Counted from the stretch's first letter, positions 34,192 through 41,753 are shown. The stretch is DNA of 41,753 nt from Bacteroidales bacterium (GCA_017399905.1 JAFQAR010000003.1:1-41753), one strand, 5' to 3'. Notes: generated by a model from the sequence alone, not told the origin. A program made the numbers and translations.

Positions 34192-35445
34192 TTACAGGTA
34201 AATAAGTCTTGACATTTTTTCGGAGTTGAATATGGTCCTTGCCGTTTCCATTATATCTTCGGACGTGATGTTCTCTATAAGGGCTCTCGTGTCCTTCCCT
34301 TCAGTGATCTTTCCATAGGCCAGAAGGCTCTTTCCCATCGACAGGCATTGGGTCTCGCCGTTGTCGCCGCTTATCGCCAGCTGTCCGAGAAGCTGCTTCT
34401 TCGCAGCCTTGAGCTTTCTTTCCGAAAGAGGCTCGTTCTGCAGTTTCCCGATCTCCTTTCCGATAGTCTTGAGACATTTCTCAAGATTGTTCTTGTCGCA
34501 TCCGAGGCTTATGGCGACGAGTCCAGTGTCTGCAAACTGCGTGTAGCCACATTCCACTCCATATACCCATCCGTTCTTTTCCCGGAGGATGGAGTTGAGG
34601 ATGGAATTGCTGGCAGGGCCTCCGAGGATGTTGCAGAGGAGGATGGTCGCAAGCCTTTCCCTTTCCTGATAAAGAGATGGCGCGAGGCTTCCTATGACGC
34701 AGTTTGCCTGATGGTTCCTTTTGTTGAGGGTCTTGCTGAACGGGACCGGCTCAGGTGTCCTGAGGATCCTGCAGCTCTGATTCTCCATGCAGCCGGGAGC
34801 ACAGTCCTTCCGGGCTGCATCGCCGAAGAATCTGTCTGCAAGCTTCAGCACGTCCTTCTCCATCTTCTTCTCATCGATGTCAGCGACAATAGTGAAGGCC
34901 ATTCTGCAAGGCACGAATTTCTCCTTGACGAATCTGTGCAGTTCGTCGCAGGTTATCTTCTTTACCGATCGGGTGGTGCCGAGTATCTGTCCGCTGAGCG
35001 GATGTCCCTCGAATATCATCTCCTCAAATCTGTCGTAAATGTCTTCCGACGGGGTGTCCTTGTAGGAATGGATCTCGTCGATGACGACGCCCTTTTCGGT
35101 GTTGATCTCATGCTCCGGAAATGTAGGGCATGTGGCGAGTTCCATTATCAGTGACGCGGCCTTGGGGAGGTCTTCCTTCAGCACGGTTGCATGGATGACG
35201 ATCTCCTCCTTGGTGGTGAACGCGTTCAGTTCTCCGCCGAGCTTGTCCAGATAGCCGTTGATCACCGATGCCTTCCTGTGCACGGTTCCCTTGAAGATGG
35301 TATGTTCTGTGAAATGGGCTATCCCCCCGTGGAATCCGGCTTCGTCCCTCGTTCCGCATCTGATGCTCAATGCACAGTATCCGACGGCCGAGCCGCTTTT
35401 TCTTACGGCATATCTCAGGCCGCAATCCGCTTGTCCGCTTATCAT
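34192..35445 (-). CDS. M16 family zinc metallopeptidase
   Basis: A 417-residue pitrilysin-type peptidase. The inverted zinc motif HxxEH is HFTEH (about residues 44-48), with the distal Glu in the segment KGVVIDEIHSYKDTPSEDIYDRFEEMIF. The C-terminal half (GPASNSILNSILREKNGWVYGVECGY) is the second, inactive-type M16 domain. No signal peptide is visible, so it is probably cytosolic and acts on peptides. It follows the exported unknown gene by 4 bases. Confidence 0.93.
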   Translation of the reverse strand: MISGQADCGLRYAVRKSGSAVGYCALSIRCGTRDEAGFHGGIAHFTEHTIFKGTVHRKASVINGYLDKLGGELNAFTTKEEIVIHATVLKEDLPKAASLIMELATCPTFPEHEINTEKGVVIDEIHSYKDTPSEDIYDRFEEMIFEGHPLSGQILGTTRSVKKITCDELHRFVKEKFVPCRMAFTIVADIDEKKMEKDVLKLADRFFGDAARKDCAPGCMENQSCRILRTPEPVPFSKTLNKRNHQANCVIGSLAPSLYQERERLATILLCNILGGPASNSILNSILREKNGWVYGVECGYTQFADTGLVAISLGCDKNNLEKCLKTIGKEIGKLQNEPLSERKLKAAKKQLLGQLAISGDNGETQCLSMGKSLLAYGKITEGKDTRALIENITSEDIMETARTIFNSEKMSRLIYL

Positions 35446-35449
35446 CCCT

Positions 35450-36301
35450 CTATCTGTTGCGTTCTGTGAATATCCTCTTTATGTCCTCGTTGGTGAACCC
35501 TCTTCCGGCCTTTGCGGAAATCTTGTGTTTCCTGAAATAGTAAAGCCTGTGGGTCTGGGTGTCGATCAGCATCTTGTAGCAGAAGGATCCCGGCTGAGGG
35601 TCTTCGGCAGCCGCTACATAGCTGACAAGGATATCGTCGACATTCTCTTCAAGATATCTGTCTGCCTCGTCCTCGTCAGTGATGGTGAGGGTACCGTTCC
35701 CGAACATTTCAGCAGATTCTTCCGGAACACCTTCACAGAGGTCATCCTCCGAGAATACTATCGTGAACTCCTCCGACCTGCCCAGGTTCATTGTGTTGTT
35801 GCCGAGACCGCCGTAAGCATTTATGTCCTTCTCCATCGCCCCTGTGACATGGTCCTGGATGATGTCTATGAATGCAGGCAGGAATATGAGTTCTCTGCCT
35901 GACGGATATCTTGCCGATGCTATCGGCATCGAAATCACCTCCAGCATGCCGTCGATGCCCTTTTCAGATCCTTTGCCTCCCTTGATCAGGGTCAGGAACT
36001 GAAGGCTCGGTTCGGATTCCTTCCTGAACTGTCCGGAAGTCGGCATCAGGAAATAATAGCTGCTGTTGCCTTTCAGCGCCTCGAACTCATCGAGTGTGCA
36101 GAACTCATATGGAGATATCCTCCATCGTGCCGTCACCTCGTCCTTCAAGGCTCCGTCCATGAACGGATTGCCGGTGAGGACCACCTTCGTCACCTTCTGG
36201 GTGAAATCTCCGATCTTGACCTTTTTCGTGGTGATCTGGGCCTGACCCCAGGTGAAGACGGGTATAAGAATTGATATAATGACGAATATCGCTTTTTTCA
36301 T
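35450..36301 (-). CDS. Exported protein of unknown function
   Basis: A 283-residue protein with a signal peptide (MKKAIFVIISILIPVFTWGQA). The mature part contains TKKVKIGDFTQKVTKVVLTGNPFMDGALKDEVTARW, an acidic region (SEDDLCEGVPEESAEMF...ITDEDEADRYLEENVDD), and a C-terminal stretch CYKMLIDTQTHRLYYFRKHKISAKAGRGF. I do not recognise a family. It is the first gene of a unit with the M16 peptidase and O-methyltransferase, and is divergent from dnaX. Confidence 0.78.
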   Translation of the reverse strand: MKKAIFVIISILIPVFTWGQAQITTKKVKIGDFTQKVTKVVLTGNPFMDGALKDEVTARWRISPYEFCTLDEFEALKGNSSYYFLMPTSGQFRKESEPSLQFLTLIKGGKGSEKGIDGMLEVISMPIASARYPSGRELIFLPAFIDIIQDHVTGAMEKDINAYGGLGNNTMNLGRSEEFTIVFSEDDLCEGVPEESAEMFGNGTLTITDEDEADRYLEENVDDILVSYVAAAEDPQPGSFCYKMLIDTQTHRLYYFRKHKISAKAGRGFTNEDIKRIFTERNR

Positions 36302-36342
36302 GAGTTGGTCAATAATCTTTATGTATCTCTATATATCGGGTG

Positions 36343-36359
36343 CAAAGTTAACAAAAATA
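36343..36359 (-). promoter_or_regulatory. Promoter -7 box(es) of the exported protein-M16 unit
   Basis: On the minus strand TAACTTTG (36350 to 36343) fits TAnnTTTG, about 42 bases before the ATG at 36301. A second match, TATTTTTG, lies just upstream (36359 to 36352). The divergent dnaX box begins at 36364, so the promoters are back to back. Confidence 0.62.
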
Positions 36360-36363
36360 GTGC

Positions 36364-36371
36364 TATCTTTG
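36364..36371 (+). promoter_or_regulatory. Promoter -7 box of dnaX
   Basis: TATCTTTG fits TAnnTTTG and lies 22 bases before the dnaX ATG. No clear -33 element; the region is shared with the divergent promoter. Confidence 0.6.
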
Positions 36372-36392
36372 TAAGTTGACGAAAGAACGTTT

Positions 36393-38189
36393 ATGGCTCA
36401 GTATATAGTTTCAGCAAGAAAATACAGGCCTGATTCCTTCGGGACTCTCATAGGCCAGGACAATATCGCCCAGACCCTCAAGAACTCGATTCTCAGAGGC
36501 CAGCTGGCACATGCATATCTCTTCTGCGGTCCGCGTGGAGTGGGCAAGACCACGACAGCGCGTATCTTCGCGAAGATGATCAACTGTTCGGACCCTTCTG
36601 CTGAAATGGAGCCATGCGGAAAATGCGAATCATGCCAGTCCTTCGCGGAGGGACGCTCGTACTGCATCCATGAGCTCGATGCGGCCTCCAACAACGGTGT
36701 GGAGGATATCAAGAGCCTGATGGACCAGGTCCGCATACCTCCTCAGGTGGGAAGATACAGCGTCTATATCATCGACGAGGTGCACATGCTTTCTCAGGCC
36801 GCGTTCAATGCTTTCCTCAAGACTCTGGAGGAACCGCCTGCACACGCGATCTTCATTCTTGCCACTACTGAAAAGCATAAGATACTTCCTACCATCCTGT
36901 CTCGTTGCCAGACTTATGACTTCAAAAGGATCACGGTGGACAACATAGTCAGAAACCTCAGGATGGTGGCGACAAGCGAAGGTGTGTCCATTGACGACGA
37001 GTCGCTTCATGTCATAGCCCACAAGGCTGACGGCGCGATGCGTGATGCCCTGACCATCTTCGACCAGACTGTAGCCTTCTGCGGCACGGATGTCCAGTAT
37101 CAGGATGTGCTTCGCAATCTCAATGTCCTGGACTACGAATACAGCTTCTCTCTTGTGGATGCCTTCATGAGAGGTGATTACCCGTCGGCACTCATGACTT
37201 TTGACGAGGTGCTCGTGAAGGGATTCAACGCCCTCCATTTCGTTGCGGCGCTCTCGTCGCATCTCCGTGACCTGGTGGTCAGCAAGAGCGGAGGCCTCGA
37301 TGCACTTCTGGAACTTCCGGATTCTCTCAAGAAAAGATATAAGGAGCAGGCGGACAGATGCCCTCTTCAGTTCCTTTATGACGGACTGGCCATCACGACC
37401 CAGTGCGAGTCCGGGTACAGAGCCAGCGTCAACCCGCGTCTTCATATAGAGTTTGCCCTGATGAGGCTCAGCTTCCTTTGCGGAAAGATGGAGGCGGCAG
37501 CTCCGGCTCCTTCGCAGCCTGCAGCTCCTGCCCCTGCTCCGATGCCTGCCCCTCAGGCGGCTCCGGCAGTTTCTTCTCCGGTTGCTTCTGCGGCACCGGT
37601 TCCATCTGCGGCTCCAGCTGCACCAGCTGCTCCTGCCTCTCCGGCAGCACTGCAGGCTCCTGCTTCCGCGCCAGCTCCAGTCCCTGCCGCCGATGCCGAT
37701 CCGCAGCCTCGCGAGCGACGCGCACGCGCTGCACGCTCCGGTGCTTCCATGTCCCTCAAGTCCATGATGGACAACGCTCAGGAGGCAGCTCCTGTACAGG
37801 TCAAGGATGATTCTGCCCCTTCTGATGAAGCGCTCAAGGCAAAATGGCCGGAACTCGCGAAGCTTTACGGTGACAAGCCTCGTCTTGCGAGCATGCTTAC
37901 CACTACAAGCCTCATCATCGAAGAATCAGAGGGATTCAAGACCGTGACCTTCCATGTGGTGAACGATGCCCAGAAGGAGTGGGTCGAGTCGAAGCTTCTT
38001 CATGAACTTGAAGGAAATTACAGGAAAGTGGCGGGCTCGATGAAGATATACCTGAGGGTCAATGTGATGCCGGACGATGCTCCACAGGAGAAGAAGATAT
38101 ATATGCCGAGCGACCAGGCAAAGGAACTGATGGCGCAGAACGATGAGGTCAAGAGTCTTGTGAAGGACCTCGAACTTGATATAAAGTAG
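36393..38189 (+). CDS. dnaX: DNA polymerase III subunit tau/gamma
   Basis: The clamp-loader ATPase, 598 residues. The P-loop is GPRGVGKT (46-53, K52). The zinc site has Cys at 65, 75, 78 and 81 (INC...CGKCESC). The segment VYIIDEVHMLSQAAFNAFLKTLEEPP carries Walker B, and ILSRCQTYDFKRI the sensor/SRC motif. A long, nearly pure Ala/Pro linker (about 367-435) joins this to a C-terminal tau-like region. I see no A-rich slippery site that would make a shorter gamma form by frameshifting. lptB follows 37 bases downstream. Confidence 0.97.
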   Translation: MAQYIVSARKYRPDSFGTLIGQDNIAQTLKNSILRGQLAHAYLFCGPRGVGKTTTARIFAKMINCSDPSAEMEPCGKCESCQSFAEGRSYCIHELDAASNNGVEDIKSLMDQVRIPPQVGRYSVYIIDEVHMLSQAAFNAFLKTLEEPPAHAIFILATTEKHKILPTILSRCQTYDFKRITVDNIVRNLRMVATSEGVSIDDESLHVIAHKADGAMRDALTIFDQTVAFCGTDVQYQDVLRNLNVLDYEYSFSLVDAFMRGDYPSALMTFDEVLVKGFNALHFVAALSSHLRDLVVSKSGGLDALLELPDSLKKRYKEQADRCPLQFLYDGLAITTQCESGYRASVNPRLHIEFALMRLSFLCGKMEAAAPAPSQPAAPAPAPMPAPQAAPAVSSPVASAAPVPSAAPAAPAAPASPAALQAPASAPAPVPAADADPQPRERRARAARSGASMSLKSMMDNAQEAAPVQVKDDSAPSDEALKAKWPELAKLYGDKPRLASMLTTTSLIIEESEGFKTVTFHVVNDAQKEWVESKLLHELEGNYRKVAGSMKIYLRVNVMPDDAPQEKKIYMPSDQAKELMAQNDEVKSLVKDLELDIK

Positions 38190-38226
38190 AAATGTTTCCG
38201 GAGATTCCGGCAAATGATAAGAAGAG

Positions 38227-39045
38227 ATGAAACTACGTTGTGAAAATCTTGTGAAGAAGTACGGTCCGAGAACCGTGGTCAAGGGTGTTTCAATGGAGGT
38301 CAGCCAGGGCGAGATCGTCGGCTTCCTCGGCCCTAACGGTGCGGGAAAGACCACAAGCTTCTATATGATAACAGGCCTTATTGTCCCTAACGCCGGAAGG
38401 ATATTCCTTGATGATGAGGAGATTACGGGTCTTCCGATGTTCAAGCGCTCCCAGAAGGGAGTGGGTTATCTGGCGCAGGAAGCTTCCGTGTTCCGTCATA
38501 TGACAGTGGAGGACAACATCATGTCCGTGATGGAGATGTCGAAGCAGTTCACGAAGGAGGAAAGGAAGCAGCGTCTGGAGGATCTTCTCGACGAGTTCAA
38601 CCTCCATAAGGTGCGCAAGAGCAAGGGAATACAGCTTTCCGGAGGAGAGCGTCGCCGTTGCGAGATCGCACGTGCCCTTGCGATCGACCCTAAGTTCATC
38701 CTGCTTGACGAGCCGTTCGCCGGTGTGGACCCTATCGCCGTAGAGGATATCCAGTACATCATCGCCAAGCTCAAATACAAGAACATCGGTGTGATCATCA
38801 CGGACCATAATGTAGGAGAGACTCTCGCGATCATCGACAGGGCCTACCTTCTTTATGAAGGCTCGATCCTGCAGAGCGGTACCCCTGAAGACCTTGCAGC
38901 CGATGAGGAGGTACGCACAAAATATCTCGGATCGAACTTCGTCCTCAAGCGCTCCGCTGCCTTCCTCCGCGCAGAAAAGGGAGGTCCTCAGCGCATCAAC
39001 ACCCAGGCCGAGCATGACGCGGCGGCAGATCCTGAATCAGAATAA
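38227..39045 (+). CDS. lptB: LPS export ABC transporter ATP-binding protein
   Basis: The cytosolic ATPase of the Lpt system that extracts lipopolysaccharide from the inner membrane. The 272-residue product has Walker A GPNGAGKT (35-42), the signature LSGGERRRCEIARAL, Walker B FILLDEPFAGVDPIAVEDI, and the switch His in IITDHNVGETL. LptB-type features include the run FLDDEEITGLPMFKRSQKGVGYLAQEASVFRHM. About 30 extra residues at the C-terminus (AFLRAEKGGPQRINTQAEHDAAADPESE) extend beyond the usual 240. It is the last core gene before the AT-rich region. Confidence 0.94.
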   Translation: MKLRCENLVKKYGPRTVVKGVSMEVSQGEIVGFLGPNGAGKTTSFYMITGLIVPNAGRIFLDDEEITGLPMFKRSQKGVGYLAQEASVFRHMTVEDNIMSVMEMSKQFTKEERKQRLEDLLDEFNLHKVRKSKGIQLSGGERRRCEIARALAIDPKFILLDEPFAGVDPIAVEDIQYIIAKLKYKNIGVIITDHNVGETLAIIDRAYLLYEGSILQSGTPEDLAADEEVRTKYLGSNFVLKRSAAFLRAEKGGPQRINTQAEHDAAADPESE

Positions 39046-39213
39046 CCTACGGTCCCGATTTCTGGAGATTGAGCGCCAGACCTGTTTCCGGACTACTTTA
39101 GAGCGTGATGCATCGCCCGATGGCATATGGGTCCCATAAAGGTTACCGTTTGTGGTAATTTTTGTCAGGAGACGCTATGTTTAGTCTGTCACTTAATAGG
39201 TTGATATATAGTC

Positions 39214-39263
39214 ATTTACGCACTAATGGGTCGGTAAAATTTCCGACCCATTAGTGCGTAAAT
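39214..39263. repeat. 21-bp perfect inverted repeat
   Basis: ATTTACGCACTAATGGGTCGG (39214-39234) is mirrored exactly at 39243-39263, with an 8-base loop (TAAAATTT). No T run follows. The length and perfection are unusual for a terminator; it could be a recombination or binding site or the remains of a mobile element. Confidence 0.8.
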
Positions 39264-39430
39264 TTCTGAGCCCCAAGGACTTAGGTGATTATCGGGAACA
39301 GCGAAGGCTGTAATTCTTAGGCGACATTGGCTCCCGAAAAGGGTATTCTAAGACTTTTCCAAGAGATTTCTTAACTTTTTTGGATTTTTTGCGGATTGTT
39401 TTAGTGGCTATAGTTTAGAGTATGCTGCAG

Positions 39431-39485
39431 CATCAGTCGGGAATAAGGTAATTCGACACATCGAGTTCCTTATTCCCGATTGATG
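39431..39485. repeat. 25-pair hairpin
   Basis: CATCAGTCGGGAATAAGG (39431-39448) pairs with CCTTATTCCCGATTGATG (39468-39485) with one G-U. Inside, AATTCGA (39450-39456) pairs with TCGAGTT (39461-39467), also with one G-U, leaving a CACA loop and one bulged T at 39449. It could be a structured RNA, a terminator or a DNA site. Confidence 0.72.
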
Positions 39486-39507
39486 TATATAATGTATGGA
39501 TTTTAGG

Positions 39508-39717
39508 TTAAAGACTAAGTTCTATTTTTAGGTAAGACTCTATATGTTTTAGGATTTGAGTCCTTACCATGTCTTCGATTGCATTTTCAAGTTGAGTTTC
39601 AGTATGAACTACCCAATTATCATAATCTTCGTCATCTGGGTGTTTAGCTTGTTCCAGAACAGCTTCTTTATAATTGCGAAAGCATTCTGATACGATTTCA
39701 CGCTGTTTATTATTCAT
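39508..39717 (-). CDS. Small hypothetical protein
   Basis: A 69-residue acidic, helix-prone product (MNNKQREIVSECFRNYKEAVLEQAKHPDDEDYDNWVV...) with no membrane segment. I do not recognise a family. It lies in AT-rich DNA between the hairpins and the IS110 transposase, so it is probably accessory cargo or part of a partly deleted gene cluster. An A/G-rich stretch (AGAAAGAT) precedes the ATG. It could be a chance frame. Confidence 0.5.
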   Translation of the reverse strand: MNNKQREIVSECFRNYKEAVLEQAKHPDDEDYDNWVVHTETQLENAIEDMVRTQILKHIESYLKIELSL

Positions 39718-39873
39718 ATCTTTCTATTTATGACGGCGTCACTAGCATCATATAGAGGAAAGCAGGATGGAGCTATACTATTACTTTGACTAGACATTCA
39801 TCTATTACTCTAATTTGTTTCATCTCCTACAATCTGGCACTACATGGAAAAGAATAGTTCAGCCGACTGTATA

Positions 39874-40869
39874 TCAATAATTAAGAACTCTATAGGGTTC
39901 ACCTGCCCGTACTACAGCAAACATTCTAAGTATAAGCTTGAACTTAATGGCATTAATAACAATGCCATGAGCGCTCTTATCTCCTCCCTTTTCTTTCATC
40001 TTGCGCTGATAATAACGTCTAAGTCCAGGATCATGCACAATAGCGCTGCGTGCGGCCATGGAAAGTTCCGCCTTTTGTTGTGTGCGACATATTTTGGATA
40101 CCTGCGTTTTACCTCTGATACTTGTTCCTGAGGTATAGTCAAAAGGAGCAACTCCGATGTAGCATGCATATTTTCTAGGAGACTCGAAGGACTTGAAGTT
40201 ATTGGTATATACGATTGTATTTATAGCATTTATCAGTCCGATACCTTTAACACTATGTACCAAGTCAAAGTTCCTTTTGATGGCAGGATCCTCTGATATC
40301 ACTGTATGCATCTGTTCCTCGACCTTCTTGATCAACTTTTCTGTATGATTTATTGCAGATTCATTACGTGAACGACCATCTGATGTTTCATACTGCCCCA
40401 TTGCACTATGGAGGTTAATGATTGCTGTTCGCTGTCTCACATATTGGCGACGTTCTGTTAGTAGATATTGTAGCTTAATGATTCCTTCTGATGGCTTTTC
40501 GTATAATCTGAGTTTGTCTCTGCGAGTATATGCAAACTCAGCTATGCGGGCGGCGTCCACCGCATCATTCTTACCTCTGGCAAGTCCGATGGAACGTTTG
40601 ATGTCAAGCGGAGAATTAAGACTTAATGCAATGCCTTTCTTGTGTGCAAATGCAATTAGAGTGTTTGTGTAGATACCAGTATGTTCTGCACAAATGAGTA
40701 GTTCGGAGGACTTTACGCCTCTAATCTTTAACCAGGACATCATTTCTCCAAGACCTTTTGTGCTGTTTGCGAAATGGAGAAAGTCTGTCTTTCGATCTCG
40801 AGATGGATACAATGCCGCATCCAGAGTTTCTTTTGAGATGTCAATCCCAACGAAATGAGAAATTTGCAT
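39874..40869 (-). CDS. IS110-family transposase
   Basis: A 331-residue recombinase. The N-terminal DEDD (RuvC-like) domain shows D10 in VGIDISK, E62 in ICAEHTGIY, and D102 and D105 in GKNDAVDAARIAEFA. The C-terminal transposase_20 domain has HSVKGIGLINAINTIVYT, YIGVAPFDYTSGTSIRGKTQ with the catalytic-Ser region (S247/S250), and SMAARSAI. IS110 elements have no terminal inverted repeats and are directed by a bridge RNA, so the element ends cannot be read from this sequence alone. The frame is intact. The 5' side (40870 up to about 41100) is a long structured leader. Confidence 0.94.
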   Translation of the reverse strand: MQISHFVGIDISKETLDAALYPSRDRKTDFLHFANSTKGLGEMMSWLKIRGVKSSELLICAEHTGIYTNTLIAFAHKKGIALSLNSPLDIKRSIGLARGKNDAVDAARIAEFAYTRRDKLRLYEKPSEGIIKLQYLLTERRQYVRQRTAIINLHSAMGQYETSDGRSRNESAINHTEKLIKKVEEQMHTVISEDPAIKRNFDLVHSVKGIGLINAINTIVYTNNFKSFESPRKYACYIGVAPFDYTSGTSIRGKTQVSKICRTQQKAELSMAARSAIVHDPGLRRYYQRKMKEKGGDKSAHGIVINAIKFKLILRMFAVVRAGEPYRVLNY

Positions 40870-41060
40870 AACTTTGTGGTGTTTAGTTGGCTGACGCCAT
40901 ATTGCCTTTGACGCTGATACTTTTATTAGACTACAATGTCTACAATTCTAAATTGTCATTTCAATATGGAGAAAGAGGAGGTCTGATACGCGCCGTGAAT
41001 ATGTCAGTCCAGTAGCGACCTTAGTTCACCTCCTCTTTCTGGTCAGTCTTATTGGTTTAA
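40870..41060 (-). ncRNA. Candidate IS110 bridge RNA region
   Basis: The untranslated stretch upstream of the transposase can fold strongly. On the minus strand a 13-bp perfect stem (AGAAAGAGGAGGT, 41040-41028, with ACCTCCTCTTTCT, 40982-40970) encloses a 45-base loop that holds an inner stem near CTGACATA...TATCAG. A second small hairpin (ACAATT with AATTGT, near 40941-40956) lies closer to the gene. Place, size and fold fit the bridge RNAs of IS110 elements. Boundaries and guide loops are not determined. Confidence 0.5.
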
Positions 41061-41213
41061 CATATAGCCTGAACATGTCTAATACCCTTTGAAGGGAATA
41101 CCTAGAGGGGACCATAGTTCACATCATTCAGACCTATGTCAAAGGTAAAATCGAGTAGGAGGTAAACGAAAGTAATGGAGTTTATCTCCTACTTTCGTTT
41201 ACCGACCTCTCAC

Positions 41214-41247
41214 ACCACCGTACATGCGGGTCCGCATACGGCGGTTC
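41214..41247 (-). ncRNA. Group II intron domain V
   Basis: The 34-base hairpin GAACCGCCGTATGCG...TACGGTGGT with a two-base bulge (TG) on the 3' side is the most conserved part of a group II intron ribozyme. Confidence 0.85.
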
Positions 41248-41248
41248 C

Positions 41249-41752
41249 TTACATCCGATGATACTTTTCGTAGTATCCCATCAATGACGGATAGCCTGCT
41301 CGCGCGAGGTTTCTACTGCTCGCTGCGACTTGCATTATTCCACTATGCGCCACTGCCCAATATCCCTTGCTCGCATTGCCCCATTGGTGTGCACGCCATT
41401 GCGGTATTCCACATTTGACGAGGTTGCGTACGCGTGTTCGCGGGAGTTTCCAACTCTTCCATATACACATACGTATGCGACAACGGAGCCACTCATCCAT
41501 GGCTTGCAGATGTGTCCTAGCATATGCATATTTGAAGTAGTTGACCCAGCCACGTATTGCGTTATGCAATACCTCCTTGCGTCGTTCATAACCCATACCG
41601 TTGCTCCTTGATGTAAGCAGTTTCAGTTTGGCTTTGAACTTGGCAAGCGACTTCGCATGGATGCGAAGCCTTCAAACACCGCCAGAAGCCACATAGAACG
41701 AGTGTCCGAGGAACTTTATGTCCCTCACACTGCATGCTACGGTCTTTTCGCG
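41249..41752 (-). pseudogene. Group II intron reverse transcriptase/maturase, C-terminal part with in-frame stop
   Basis: The frame entering from the right edge reads KFLGHSFYVASGGV, then TGA (complement of 41674-41672), then RLRIHAKSLAKFKAKLKLLTSRSNGMGYERRKEVLHNAIRGWVNYFKYA and CRIRMCIWKSWKLPRTRVRNL up to the stop at 41249. Both sides of the TGA match domain X (maturase) and the C-terminal region of intron-encoded proteins. The reverse transcriptase domain would lie beyond the window. The TGA suggests a broken maturase, unless it is a sequencing error. The ATG at 41596 is internal to the protein and not a real start. Confidence 0.82.
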
Positions 41753-41753
41753 A

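Larger units (their letters stand above)
39046..39507. other. AT-rich non-coding spacer with large hairpins
   Basis: No convincing gene. G+C drops sharply after lptB. It contains a possible weak lptB terminator (TTACC 39143-39147, GGTAA 39154-39158, then five T), a short palindrome TATGGGTCCCATA (39126-39138), a 21-bp perfect inverted repeat (39214-39263) and a 25-pair hairpin (39431-39485). This appears to be the edge of an accessory region. Confidence 0.6.
41150..41753 (-). mobile_element. Group II intron, 3' part (continues beyond window)
   Basis: On the minus strand the catalytic core of a group II intron can be read. Domain V is at 41247-41214: a 34-base hairpin with the CGC triad and a two-base bulge, followed by GTGAGAGG. 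In domain VI, GAGAGG pairs with CCTACTC, leaving one bulged A (complement of 41156), the branch point. Above it is a 14-bp perfect stem (41161-41174 with 41190-41203). The 3' splice end CTCGAT is placed at 41150, seven bases from the branch A, ending in the usual AY. The maturase gene lies upstream. Confidence 0.85.

Noticed and set aside
37480-37700. Programmed frameshift in dnaX that would make a gamma form
   Set aside because: No slippery A-rich site is visible; the region is an Ala/Pro linker with G+C-rich codons.
39730-39745. Six-base match (CGCCGT) between the IS110 leader loop and the flank, as possible bridge RNA target pairing
   Set aside because: Six bases are too few to support guide pairing when the element ends are unknown.
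39844-40131. Plus-strand frame of 95 codons opposite the IS110 transposase
   Set aside because: It overlaps the conserved C-terminal domain of the transposase and has no features of its own.
41330-41611. Several short frames opposite or out of frame with the intron maturase
   Set aside because: The maturase homology lies in one minus-strand frame only.
39046-41753. CRISPR array or defence island at the right end
   Set aside because: No regularly spaced repeats and no defence genes; the repeats are single hairpins plus an IS and an intron.

Overview
The window is a piece of a Bacteroidales (phylum Bacteroidota) chromosome. The evidence is the atpDC-BEFHA-G gene order with the beta subunit gene first, repeated TAnnTTTG promoter boxes of the Bacteroidota type, few Shine-Dalgarno sites, Bacteroidota-type SerA, MurA, DUF3127 and GH2/DUF4982 proteins, and core DNA of about half G+C. 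I cannot name the genus.

Layout. The first ~82 bases are the 3' end of a 5S rRNA, so a ribosomal RNA operon lies upstream; it ends in a strong terminator. A secreted GH2 beta-galactosidase and a small DoxX-type membrane protein follow. A complete F1Fo ATP synthase operon occupies 3288-10039. A lipocalin (+) then converges on a long minus-strand block: yigZ-pyrB-pyrI and serC-serA-DUF1015 (10624-15984). An acidic-tailed protein and miaA (+) run to 17619. A minus-strand block follows: recQ, then a conspicuously AT-rich pair encoding a C10 (streptopain-like) cysteine protease lipoprotein and a second lipoprotein. The plus-strand pair FKBP isomerase/DUF3127 (22233-23407) and a minus-strand PHP phosphatase come next.

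From 24665 to 33532 there is one tightly spaced plus-strand run: DUF308 membrane protein, dnaG, metG, DKNYY-repeat protein, murB, SPFH-domain lipoprotein, murA. It joins DNA priming, translation and peptidoglycan precursor synthesis. A minus-strand set (exported unknown protein, M16 peptidase, O-methyltransferase) converges on it. Divergent from that set are dnaX and lptB.

From about 39046 the character changes. G+C falls to about a third, long hairpins appear, and the last 2.7 kb hold a small unknown ORF, an IS110-family transposase with a structured leader that is a candidate bridge RNA, and the 3' end of a group II intron. The intron's domain V, domain VI and branch-point adenosine can be read, and its maturase frame contains an in-frame TGA. 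This looks like the start of an accessory region.

Best leads: metG carries about 53 extra residues made from two kinds of dispersed palindromic repeat, inserted in frame before its C-terminal tRNA-binding domain; the DUF3127 protein ends in an SSB-like acidic tip; the IS110 leader and the two large hairpins at 39214-39263 and 39431-39485; and two genes whose transcripts appear to begin with a hairpin (10069 and 16108). I did not find a clear, wholly new multi-gene system. Most of the window is housekeeping.
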